Shown in pieces: positions 7,813 through 14,346 of a DNA stretch of 17,266 bases. How positions within the stretch are numbered: the first letter of the stretch is position 1; each line of letters begins with the position of its first letter. The stretch is from Candidatus Nanopelagicales bacterium (GTDB lineage: Bacteria > Actinomycetota > Actinomycetes > S36-B12): contig CALKMY010000055.1 in assembly GCA_938091275.1 (NCBI GenBank), positions 1-17,266 of the forward strand. The letters run 5' to 3'. Below the pieces are notes generated by a model. The model was not told the origin of the DNA. It searched no databases and saw only the letters and a list, made by a program, of their open reading frames with translations. A program made the position numbers and the translations under genes.

Positions 7813-8813
7813 GGTGTGGCGCCGACCAACCCGACGAGATCGACCAGGCGGTTGCTATAGCCCCACTCGTTGTCATACCAGCCGAGGACCTTGGCCATAT
7901 TGCCGTTGACGTTCGTCATCCCTGCGTCGAAGATGCACGATGAGGGGTCGGTCACGATATCCGTCGACACGATCGGATCTTCCGTGTACTGAAGGATCCC
8001 CTTCATAGGACCGTCGGCTGCTTGCTTGACGACGGCGTTGATCTCCTCTTTGGTGGCCGCTGTCTTCAGTTCGACGGTCAGATCGGTGGCTGATCCGGTG
8101 GGAACGGGAACGCGCATGGCGTACCCGTCGAGCTTGCCCTTCAAGTGCGGAAGAACGAGGGCGATTGCCTTCGCAGCTCCGGTGCTGGTGGGAATCATGT
8201 TGATCGCGGCAGCCCGGGCCCGACGCAGATCACTGTGCGGGAAGTCCAGGATTCGCTGATCGTTGGTGTACGCGTGAATGGTGGTCATCAGCCCGCGCTC
8301 GATGCCGAATGCATCATCGATGGCCTTAGCCATCGGGGCCAGACAGTTGGTGGTGCAGGACGCGTTCGAAATAATCACATCCGTGGCGGGGTTATAGTCT
8401 CCGTCGTTCACCCCCATGACGATCGTGATGTCCTCGCCCTTGGCGGGTGCGGAGATGATTACTTTCGACGCTCCGGCGTCGACGTGCTTGCGAGCATCGT
8501 CGGCCGACGTGAAAATTCCGGTGGACTCCACGACAACGGTGGCACCCACCGATGCCCAGGGCAGATTCGCCGGATCCCGCTCTGCGAAAACAGGGATTGA
8601 TGTGCCGTCCACCACGATCGCGTTCTCTGCAGCCTCCACCGGTACATCGATGCGGCCGAGGACCGAGTCGTACTTCAGTAGATGTGCAAGCGTGATTGTG
8701 TCCGTGAGGTCGTTGATGCCCACAATCTCGACGTCCGCACCGCTGCTGAGCAGGGCGCGGAAGAAGTTGCGGCCTATTCGACCGAATCCATTGATACCGA
8801 CCTTGATGGTCAC
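7809..8813 (-). CDS. gap: Glyceraldehyde-3-phosphate dehydrogenase (NAD-dependent type)
   Basis: This enzyme oxidatively phosphorylates glyceraldehyde-3-phosphate to 1,3-bisphosphoglycerate. The 334-residue product starts with the Rossmann motif I-N-G-F-G-R-I-G-R-N (7-16). D35 after V-G-I-N is the acidic residue expected for NAD preference. The catalytic site is S-N-A-S-C153-T-T-N-C, with H180 in T-T-I-H-A-Y-T as the general base. W-Y-D-N-E-W-G-Y-S at the C-terminus is the usual family end motif. The start is GTG at 8813, chosen because GAGGAG (8819-8824) sits 5 nt upstream and the N-terminus fits the family. The gene heads the gap-pgk-tpiA(-secG) unit behind the largest intergenic region of the window. 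Confidence 0.97.
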   Translation of the reverse strand: MTIKVGINGFGRIGRNFFRALLSSGADVEIVGINDLTDTITLAHLLKYDSVLGRIDVPVEAAENAIVVDGTSIPVFAERDPANLPWASVGATVVVESTGIFTSADDARKHVDAGASKVIISAPAKGEDITIVMGVNDGDYNPATDVIISNASCTTNCLAPMAKAIDDAFGIERGLMTTIHAYTNDQRILDFPHSDLRRARAAAINMIPTSTGAAKAIALVLPHLKGKLDGYAMRVPVPTGSATDLTVELKTAATKEEINAVVKQAADGPMKGILQYTEDPIVSTDIVTDPSSCIFDAGMTNVNGNMAKVLGWYDNEWGYSNRLVDLVGLVGATP

Positions 8814-8818
8814 ACAGT

Positions 8819-8824
8819 CTCCTC
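8819..8824 (-). promoter_or_regulatory. Ribosome binding site fixing the GTG start of gap
   Basis: GAGGAG on the minus strand, with a 5-nt spacer to the GTG at 8813. It supports the non-ATG start. Confidence 0.7.
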
Positions 8825-8915
8825 GTATTGCCGTGATGGTCGTGCCGGTTGGTGAGCGCCCCGAGATCCGATGTCCGCCATCGGCCCTCGTGCGACGCGT
8901 CCTTGGGCGAGATAA

Positions 8916-8955
8916 CGCTTACATCTTAGTGACGCAGGTTACGTTTATGTGACGC
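8916..8955 (-). repeat. Two tandem 20-bp imperfect repeats upstream of gap
   Basis: Two head-to-tail copies at 8936-8955 and 8916-8935 on the minus strand share 14 of 20 bases by direct comparison. Both begin GCGTCAC and carry GTAA at the same offset (GCGTCAC-n2-A-n-A-n-GTAA). The 20-bp period is about two helical turns, as expected for a pair of operator sites on one DNA face. The copies lie about 100-140 bp upstream of the gap start codon and overlap the candidate promoter. No known regulator motif was recognised. Confidence 0.5.
8923..8928 (-). promoter_or_regulatory. Candidate -10 element for the gap operon
   Basis: TAAGAT on the minus strand matches four of six consensus positions and has the TANNNT form. 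A weak -35 candidate, GTCACA (8948-8953), is 19 bp upstream, which is longer than ideal. It would give a leader of about 100 nt before the GTG of gap. Both elements fall inside the tandem repeat, which suggests that a protein bound there would affect transcription. Confidence 0.3.
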
Positions 8956-8963
8956 CGGGACCG

Positions 8964-8985
8964 TCCGAGTCCGCACGGAATCGGA
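8964..8985 (-). terminator. Hairpin between whiA and gap, possible terminator without a T-run
   Basis: The arms TCCGAGTCC (8964-8972) and GGAATCGGA (8977-8985) form a 9-bp stem with one mismatch around a GCAC tetraloop; GGA/TCC outside could extend it across a bulge. It begins 14 bp after the whiA stop. No T-run follows on the minus strand, so it is at best an atypical terminator separating whiA from the gap transcript. Confidence 0.4.
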
Positions 8986-8998
8986 TCCTTTCGCCGGG

Positions 8999-9982
8999 CT
9001 AGTCGTCCCCAAGATCGGCGTCGGCTAAGGCGGCTTCGGTATCGGGGATTCCCACCTCGGCGGCGCGCTTGTCCGCCAGGGCCAGTAACCGTCGGATTCG
9101 GCCGGCGATGGCATCTTTGGTCATCGGAGGGTCTGCGAGGGCGCCCAGTTCCTCCAGGCTCGCCTGCTGGTTATCCATCCGCAGACGACCTGCCACCACG
9201 AGGTGGTCGGGGACATCGTCACCCAGGATTTCCAACGCCCGACCCACCCGAGCACTCGCGGCGACGGCTGCTCGAGCTGAGCGCCGCAGGTTGGCGTCGT
9301 CGAAGTTGGCCAAGCGGTTGGCCGTTGCGCGCACCTCCCGCCGCATCCGGCGTTCCTCCCACGCAAGCACCGAGTCATGGGCACCCATCCGCGTCAGCAG
9401 GGCCCCGATGGCGTCACCGTCACGAATCACCACTCGGTCGACGCCGCGGACCTCCCGGGACTTCGCACCGATCCCGAGTCGTCGCGCCGAGCCCACCAGC
9501 GCGAGAGCGGCTTCGGGACCGGGCGCGGTGACTTCCAGCGAACTCGATCTGCCCGGTTCGGTGAGCGAGCCATGCGCCAGGAAGGCGCCCCGCCAGGCTG
9601 CCTCACAATCGCAGAGCCCACCAGCAACGATGGCCGGCGGCAAGCCGCGCACCGGACGCCCACTGCCATCCACGATCCCGGTCTGTTTCGCCAGAGCCTC
9701 GCCACCCTGCGATACCCGGACCACATATCTGGTTCCTTTGCGGATGCCGCTGGCCTGAACCATCGACACTTCGCTGTCGTGACCGTAGATGTCGAAGATG
9801 TCTTTGCGCAGGCGTCGGGCCGTTGCGCCGGCATCAACCTCGACTTCGACGACGATCGCACCACTGACGATATGCAGGGCACCACCGAAACGCAGCAGCG
9901 ACGACACTTCCGCTTTGCGGCAGCATGTTTTCGTCACTTCGACGCGGCTCAACTCATCCTTGACCGCCGCCGTCATCGCCAT
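8999..9982 (-). CDS. whiA: DNA-binding regulator WhiA
   Basis: WhiA controls cell division and differentiation genes in Streptomyces, where it works with WhiB, and is widespread in Gram-positive bacteria. The protein combines a degenerate LAGLIDADG homing-endonuclease-like N-terminal domain with a C-terminal helix-turn-helix. I choose ATG 9982 (product 327 residues, beginning M-A-M-T-A-A-V-K-D-E-L-S-R) because mycobacterial and streptomycete WhiA begin this way and a strong GGGAGGAA lies just upstream. ATG 10003, which overlaps the yvcK stop (ATGA), would add 7 residues. Visible blocks are R-K-A-E-V-S-S-L-L-R-F-G-G, the central R-G-A-F-L-A-H-G-S and, near the C-terminus, S-L-E-E-L-G-A-L-A-x-P-P-M-T-K-D-A-I-A-G-R at about 275-295, which is the HTH. 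It is the last gene of the uvrC-rapZ-yvcK-whiA run. Confidence 0.96.
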   Translation of the reverse strand: MAMTAAVKDELSRVEVTKTCCRKAEVSSLLRFGGALHIVSGAIVVEVEVDAGATARRLRKDIFDIYGHDSEVSMVQASGIRKGTRYVVRVSQGGEALAKQTGIVDGSGRPVRGLPPAIVAGGLCDCEAAWRGAFLAHGSLTEPGRSSSLEVTAPGPEAALALVGSARRLGIGAKSREVRGVDRVVIRDGDAIGALLTRMGAHDSVLAWEERRMRREVRATANRLANFDDANLRRSARAAVAASARVGRALEILGDDVPDHLVVAGRLRMDNQQASLEELGALADPPMTKDAIAGRIRRLLALADKRAAEVGIPDTEAALADADLGDD

Positions 9983-9990
9983 GGTCGCGC

Positions 9991-9998
9991 TTCCTCCC
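9991..9998 (-). promoter_or_regulatory. Ribosome binding site that decides the whiA start
   Basis: GGGAGGAA on the minus strand, 8 nt before ATG 9982. It lies inside the 7-codon extension that ATG 10003 would add, so it supports the shorter protein. Confidence 0.65.
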
Positions 9999-9999
9999 G

Positions 10000-10968
10000 T
10001 CATCGGACCAGAACCGTATCGAAAACATGCGCCAACTTCCCCGGGTCATGCCGATCTCCGGTTGCCGAAACATCGGCAAACGTGACTTTGCACCCCCACG
10101 ACGCACACGCAGACACGACATCGTCTCTGCCGGCACCCTCGCGAATGTGGGTTGAATCGGCGATCACGTGATCGAAGGCTACCTGCGGGGCATGACGCTT
10201 CAGCGCCTCGATGTGCTCCGCCGGAGTGAATCCACCGGTCTCGCCCTCTTGTTCCACAAGATTCAATACAAGCACCCGAGTGGCCGACGAGGATGCGACG
10301 GCATCGGCAATCTCTGGCACCACCAGGTGCGGCATCACGGAAGTGAACCACGAGCCCGGCCCCACAGTGATGACGTCAGCCGCTTCGATTGCCGCAAGGG
10401 CCTGTGGGCACGCCGTGGCCTCCGGCGGCTCCACCCAGACCTGCAAGACCCGCCCCTGAGTTGTCGCCACCTCCACTTGCCCACGCACGTCGCTCACGTC
10501 CGTGGAATGCTGCCCATCGTGACCTCGGATAGACGCGACGATCTCCAAGGGATCGACGCAACACGGCAGAACCCGACCGCCACATCCCAGCAGGCCGACC
10601 AATTCATCGAGTCCTGCTACTGGATCGGATGTCTTCTCCCACAACGCGGACAGCAACAGATTTCCGAGGGCATGCCCGGATAGCTCACCACCATCGGAGA
10701 ATCGAAATTGCAGGACATCGACCCATGGTCGTGTCCGGGCATCCTCGTCACACAAGGCGGCCAGAGCCATCCGGAGGTCTCCCGGAGGCAGAATCCCCCG
10801 CTCTCGACGTAGCCGTCCACTCGACCCACCGTCATCGGCGACTCCCACGATCGCCGTCACGCGATCGGTCACGCGTTGAAGTGCGCGCAGACTAACCGCT
10901 AACCCATGTCCCCCACCGAGGGCCGCAACCAACGGCTGGCCAGAGTGGGGGGTGTTCGCCTCACCCAT
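10000..10968 (-). CDS. yvcK: YvcK/CofD-like gluconeogenesis factor
   Basis: This Rossmann-like cytosolic protein belongs to the YvcK (CofD-like) family. In B. subtilis and mycobacteria YvcK binds UDP-sugars and is needed for growth on gluconeogenic carbon sources and for normal cell-wall synthesis. The 322 residues show A-L-G-G-G-H-G-L-A (16-24), V-A-D-D-G-G-S-S-G-R-L-R (43-54) and P-P-G-D-L-R (61-66), the family's signature blocks, followed by H-A-L-G-N-L-L and, later, G-P-G-S-W-F-T-S-V. It has the family's usual length. The ATG at 10968 is 3 bp after the rapZ stop and preceded by AAGGAG (10975-10980) with a 6-nt spacer. The stop overlaps the upstream whiA ATG. Confidence 0.94.
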   Translation of the reverse strand: MGEANTPHSGQPLVAALGGGHGLAVSLRALQRVTDRVTAIVGVADDGGSSGRLRRERGILPPGDLRMALAALCDEDARTRPWVDVLQFRFSDGGELSGHALGNLLLSALWEKTSDPVAGLDELVGLLGCGGRVLPCCVDPLEIVASIRGHDGQHSTDVSDVRGQVEVATTQGRVLQVWVEPPEATACPQALAAIEAADVITVGPGSWFTSVMPHLVVPEIADAVASSSATRVLVLNLVEQEGETGGFTPAEHIEALKRHAPQVAFDHVIADSTHIREGAGRDDVVSACASWGCKVTFADVSATGDRHDPGKLAHVFDTVLVR

Positions 10969-10971
10969 GCC

Positions 10972-11835
10972 CTACTCCTTGCCGAGATCTCGGTGCTCGA
11001 CCCCGACGACGGCATGCGGTGACTCCAACATGGTGGACAAGGCCTCCGCGAGTGCCACGCTGCGATGCTTGCCGCCCGTGCACCCCAGAGCCACGGTGAC
11101 GAATCGTTTCCCTTCCCGCAGATAGCCGTCTCTCGTGGTTCGAACGAGCGCAGCCAGATGTTCCAGAAATGCATCTGCCCCGTCCCCGGCGAGCACCGCA
11201 TCAGCGACCGGGGCGTCACGGCCTGTCAGGTCCCGCAACGACTCATCCCAGAATGGATTCGGCAGGAAACGGGCATCGGCAACCATGTCGGCATCCACCG
11301 GTATGCCGTGCTTGAAGCCGAAGGACATGATGGTGACTCGCAGACGCTCGTCGGGCTCAGCGAAGGCGGCATCGATGGCTCGCCGCAGTTCATGCACGTT
11401 CAAATGCGTCGTGTCGATCACGAGATCGGCACTCGACCGAAGATCACCGAGCACGAGCCGCTCCCGCCTCAGACCGTCGAGGATGCGGTTTCCCTCCTGC
11501 AGCGGGTGCGGCCGACGCGACGATTCGAATCGTCGGACGAGGGATTCCTCGGAGGCCTCGAGGAAGAGCACCTGAAGGTCGACTCCGTCGCGACGGAGAT
11601 TGGCCATCGCCTCGGTCAACTGCGGGAAGAACGATCCGCCGCGTGCATCCACGACCACGGCGACCCGATGCACGTCGGGGTTTTCCACAGCGACGTCGAT
11701 AGCCGCCCCGATCAACATGGGTGGAATGTTGTCGATCACGAACCATCCGGCGTCCTCGAGAGCGCGAGCCGCGGTCGATCGACCCGCCCCGGACATACCC
11801 GTCACGAGGAGAACGTCGAAAGCCTCCGTCGTCAT
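10972..11835 (-). CDS. rapZ: RapZ/YvcJ family nucleotide-binding protein
   Basis: RapZ in E. coli is an RNA adaptor that directs decay of the GlmZ small RNA and so controls glucosamine-6-phosphate synthase. The Gram-positive YvcJ relatives are nucleotide-binding proteins of less certain role. The 287-residue product has a P-loop G13-M-S-G-A-G-R-S-T21 (Arg at the Walker lysine position, which I recall as usual in actinobacterial members), V-I-D-N-I-P-P, and the C-terminal-domain signatures S-F-G-F-K-H-G-I-P (171-179), F-L-P-N-P-F-W and A-L-G-C-T-G-G-K-H-R-S-V (249-260). A GAGG site (11841-11844) lies 5 nt before the ATG in the 10-bp gap after uvrC. No GlmZ-type RNA is visible here, so an RNA-adaptor role is only inferred by family. 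Confidence 0.94.
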   Translation of the reverse strand: MTTEAFDVLLVTGMSGAGRSTAARALEDAGWFVIDNIPPMLIGAAIDVAVENPDVHRVAVVVDARGGSFFPQLTEAMANLRRDGVDLQVLFLEASEESLVRRFESSRRPHPLQEGNRILDGLRRERLVLGDLRSSADLVIDTTHLNVHELRRAIDAAFAEPDERLRVTIMSFGFKHGIPVDADMVADARFLPNPFWDESLRDLTGRDAPVADAVLAGDGADAFLEHLAALVRTTRDGYLREGKRFVTVALGCTGGKHRSVALAEALSTMLESPHAVVGVEHRDLGKE

Positions 11836-11845
11836 CGTGACCTCG

Positions 11846-13771
11846 TCATGAAGAGGACGCTAGTGCCTCGTGCACGGTGGTGGCGACCGTAGGGCCAATG
11901 CCGGGAACCTTCTGAAGTTCGTCTGTCGAGGCAGCACGAATAGAACGAACGGAACCGAAATGGGCGAGCAGGGCCGCCGCCTTCTTGGGTCCAAGACCGG
12001 GAATGTCATCGAGTGCGCTGCGCCGCTGCCGTGCCGTCCGGCGCTTACGGTGCAGAGCAATCGCCGTTCGGTGCGCTTCATCCCGAATCCGTTGCAACAG
12101 ATACAGCGCTTCGCTGGTCCGAGGAAGGATGACGGGATCTGCAGACTCTGGCGTCCACACCTCTTCGAGCCTCTTGGCCAACCCAACAACGGGGATATCG
12201 CCAACACCGCTCTCGGTTAAGGCCTGTTGGGCAGCAGCGACCTGTGGTGCACCGCCGTCAATGACGAGCAGCCCTGGCGGATACGCAAAGGACTGCGGGC
12301 CGCCCTTCTCACGCCCGGCCTCGCTGTCGCCCTGCACATCGGCAGCATCGTCTGCCTCCGACTCCGCTTGCTTGACTCGTGCGAAGCGACGCTCCACCAC
12401 TTCGCGAACCGACGCAAGATCGTCTGCTCCCTCGGTCCGAATGATGAAGGTTCGGTAGTCGCGCTTGCGCGGAAGACCGTCTTCGAACACAACAAGTGAT
12501 GCGACCGTGTCCGTTCCTTGCAGCGTCGACACGTCGATACATTCGATGCGCAACGGTGCTTCGGCGAGATCTAGATACGACTGTAGTTCCGCAATCGCCT
12601 CGCTCCGTGATGTCAAATCGCTCGAGCGTCGCATTCGGTGTCGCATTAAGGCCTCGGCTGCATTGGTCGTTGCCGTTTCCATCAAGGCACGCTTGTCCCC
12701 ACGCTGGGGCACCCTGATCTCTACCGTGGATCCTCGGCGTGAGCTCAGCCAATGCGCGAGCGCATCGATGTCTGCGGGGGCGTGTGACACGAGGATCTCT
12801 CGCGGTGGAACCGCGCTTTCGATCTCTACGCCCTCACGCGCGGCATACAACCGTTGGAGAACGCGTTCCCCGTAGCCACCGACGGAAAGATCTTCTGCCT
12901 TCTCGACAATAAAACTTCGTTCACCGATCAGTCGACCCGCGCGGACGTGGAAGACCTGGACGCCCACCTCCAAGGGGTCGTCATGGAGGCCAACAACGTC
13001 GGCATCGGTGCTATCACCGAGGACGACGGCGTTGCGCTCCATCGCGCGCGTCAGCGCGCCCATGCGATCCCGCCATCGACCCGCCTCCTCGTAGTCCTGG
13101 CGCGTGGATGCCTGCTCCATCGACGCGAGCATGTCCTTGATGAACGCATCCGTTTGCCCACCGAGGAAGCGACTCATGTCATCCACGCGTTGCCGATATT
13201 GCTCTTCGTCTATGCGACCCACGCATGGCGCGGAGCACTTGTCGATATAGCCAAGCAGGCATGGCCGCCCCAACTGCGCAGCCCGCTTGAAGACGCCATC
13301 TCGACACGTTCGTACTCCGAACACTTTCGTCAACTCGTCGAGGGTCTCTCGAATCGCCCATGCATGGGCGTAGGGACCGAAGTACCGGGTCCCCTTTCGT
13401 CGAGGCTCGCGGACTACCGCAGCGCGTGGGAATGTTTCGGAGATAGTCAGGGCAAGGTACGGGTAGGACTTGTCATCGCGGTACTTGACGTTGAAACGCG
13501 GGTCGTACTCCTTGATCCACGTGAACTCCAGGGCAAGCGCCTCGACTTCGTTCGCGACGACGACCCAATCCACACTGTCGGCCGCTGTCAGCATCGATTG
13601 TGTTCGCGGATGAAGTGCGCTGAAGTCAGCGAAGTATGAGTTGAGTCGGGAGCGCAGCGACCGCGCCTTCCCCACATACACAACACGTCCGTGGGCGTCC
13701 CGGAAACGGTAGACGCCGGGCGCTTGCGGAATGGACCCAGAGGCCGGCCGGTATTCGCTGGGATCGGCCAT
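11846..13771 (-). CDS. uvrC: Excinuclease ABC subunit C (UvrC)
   Basis: UvrC makes the 3' and 5' incisions around UvrB-bound DNA damage in nucleotide excision repair. The 641-residue product has a GIY-YIG-type N-terminal nuclease domain (G19-V-Y21 and V-Y32-V-G-K-A, with N-E-V-E77-A-L-A-L-E). Four cysteines at 156, 171, 179 and 183 match the iron-sulfur cluster spacing of UvrC. A UVR domain binding UvrB follows (about 210-245, A-F-I-K-D-M-L). The RNase H-like C-terminal nuclease contains I-E-C-I-D-V-S and L-V-I-D-G-G. Two helix-hairpin-helix motifs close the protein (I-P-G-L-G-P-K-K-A and V-P-G-I-G-P-T-V-A). The start at 13771 lies 10 bp after the Rieske gene stop with no strong ribosome binding site. 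Confidence 0.97.
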   Translation of the reverse strand: MADPSEYRPASGSIPQAPGVYRFRDAHGRVVYVGKARSLRSRLNSYFADFSALHPRTQSMLTAADSVDWVVVANEVEALALEFTWIKEYDPRFNVKYRDDKSYPYLALTISETFPRAAVVREPRRKGTRYFGPYAHAWAIRETLDELTKVFGVRTCRDGVFKRAAQLGRPCLLGYIDKCSAPCVGRIDEEQYRQRVDDMSRFLGGQTDAFIKDMLASMEQASTRQDYEEAGRWRDRMGALTRAMERNAVVLGDSTDADVVGLHDDPLEVGVQVFHVRAGRLIGERSFIVEKAEDLSVGGYGERVLQRLYAAREGVEIESAVPPREILVSHAPADIDALAHWLSSRRGSTVEIRVPQRGDKRALMETATTNAAEALMRHRMRRSSDLTSRSEAIAELQSYLDLAEAPLRIECIDVSTLQGTDTVASLVVFEDGLPRKRDYRTFIIRTEGADDLASVREVVERRFARVKQAESEADDAADVQGDSEAGREKGGPQSFAYPPGLLVIDGGAPQVAAAQQALTESGVGDIPVVGLAKRLEEVWTPESADPVILPRTSEALYLLQRIRDEAHRTAIALHRKRRTARQRRSALDDIPGLGPKKAAALLAHFGSVRSIRAASTDELQKVPGIGPTVATTVHEALASSS

Positions 13772-13781
13772 CGTCTATGCC

Positions 13782-14309
13782 CTAGGCGAGGACGACCGAG
13801 TTGCCCTGCACCTCCACGGGAACGGCCGGTAGTCCTTCGGATGCAGGTCCGGTGATCACGCTGCCATCCGTGGCGGAGAACAGCGATCCGTGGCAGGGAC
13901 ACAGGATCTCGTTGGACTCCACCGACGACACCAAGCATCCCTGGTGCGGGCACACCGCACTAAAGCCCTGGAAGTCTCCGGACGTCGGCTGCACCAGCAC
14001 GACGGGCGGATCGGAAATCACCACTCCACCTTCGACGGGAATCTCGTCCACAGATGCGAGTCCATCAACCGCCTCCTGTGAAGCGGCCTCTTCCGCACCT
14101 TCCCCATCGTCGACTTTCGTTTCCTCGGCCGAGCTCGGTGCGGCCTCGGGCGTGGAAGCGTCCGGCGTCTGTGAGGGGGATGGTGCGGCCTCGGCGGAGG
14201 CAGTGTCCTCAGAAGCGCTGTCACCCCCGCCGCAGGCCACCAGGATGCCGCCGACGGCTACCAGGCCGCCGCCGGCAATAACGTCACGTCGTCGAAGAGC
14301 TGGTGCCAT
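13782..14309 (-). CDS. Rieske [2Fe-2S] protein with Tat-type signal and lipobox
   Basis: This 175-residue exported protein carries a bc1-type Rieske domain. The N-terminus has R-R-R-D-V-I followed by a hydrophobic stretch and the lipobox L-V-A-C26, so it is probably exported folded through Tat and anchored as a lipoprotein. An acidic Ala/Ser/Pro/Glu-rich linker of about 55 residues follows. The cluster ligands are C120-P-H122-Q-G-C125 and C137-P-C139-H140-G-S: C120, H122, C137 and H140 bind the cluster, and C125 and C139 should form the disulfide of high-potential Rieske proteins. It is far shorter than the menaquinol-oxidase subunit QcrA, so it is not the respiratory bc subunit itself. The electron partner is unknown. 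Similar small Rieske proteins occur near uvrC in other Actinobacteria, by my recollection. Confidence 0.88.
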   Translation of the reverse strand: MAPALRRRDVIAGGGLVAVGGILVACGGGDSASEDTASAEAAPSPSQTPDASTPEAAPSSAEETKVDDGEGAEEAASQEAVDGLASVDEIPVEGGVVISDPPVVLVQPTSGDFQGFSAVCPHQGCLVSSVESNEILCPCHGSLFSATDGSVITGPASEGLPAVPVEVQGNSVVLA

Positions 14310-14315
14310 GGCGTC

Positions 14316-14321
14316 ATGCTA
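14316..14321 (-). promoter_or_regulatory. Candidate -10 element giving a leaderless Rieske transcript
   Basis: TAGCAT on the minus strand (TANNNT form) is followed by exactly 6 nt and then the ATG at 14309, the same arrangement seen before tkt. No Shine-Dalgarno sequence is present in the 37-bp gap after uvrA, and no -35 was found at the expected distance. Confidence 0.35.
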
Positions 14322-14346
14322 CGTGACCGTTTCGCCGAAGGCGCGT

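Noticed and set aside
9377..10171. 264-codon open frame on the plus strand opposite whiA and the end of yvcK
   Set aside because: It is a shadow of the real genes: its translation is low-complexity and shows no domain, and the minus-strand frames carry clear WhiA and YvcK motifs. High GC content keeps antisense frames open.
11065..11892. 275-codon open frame opposite rapZ
   Set aside because: No recognisable motif, no ribosome binding site of note, and it lies wholly against a conserved gene and into the end of uvrC.
12854..13639. 261-codon open frame opposite uvrC
   Set aside because: Same reasoning: antisense to conserved nuclease, UVR and cysteine-cluster segments of UvrC, with no family features of its own.
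14330..14346. Short GCGCCTTCGGCG hairpin after the uvrA stop as a terminator
   Set aside because: Only about 4 bp of stem with a 3-nt loop and no T-run; too weak to call.
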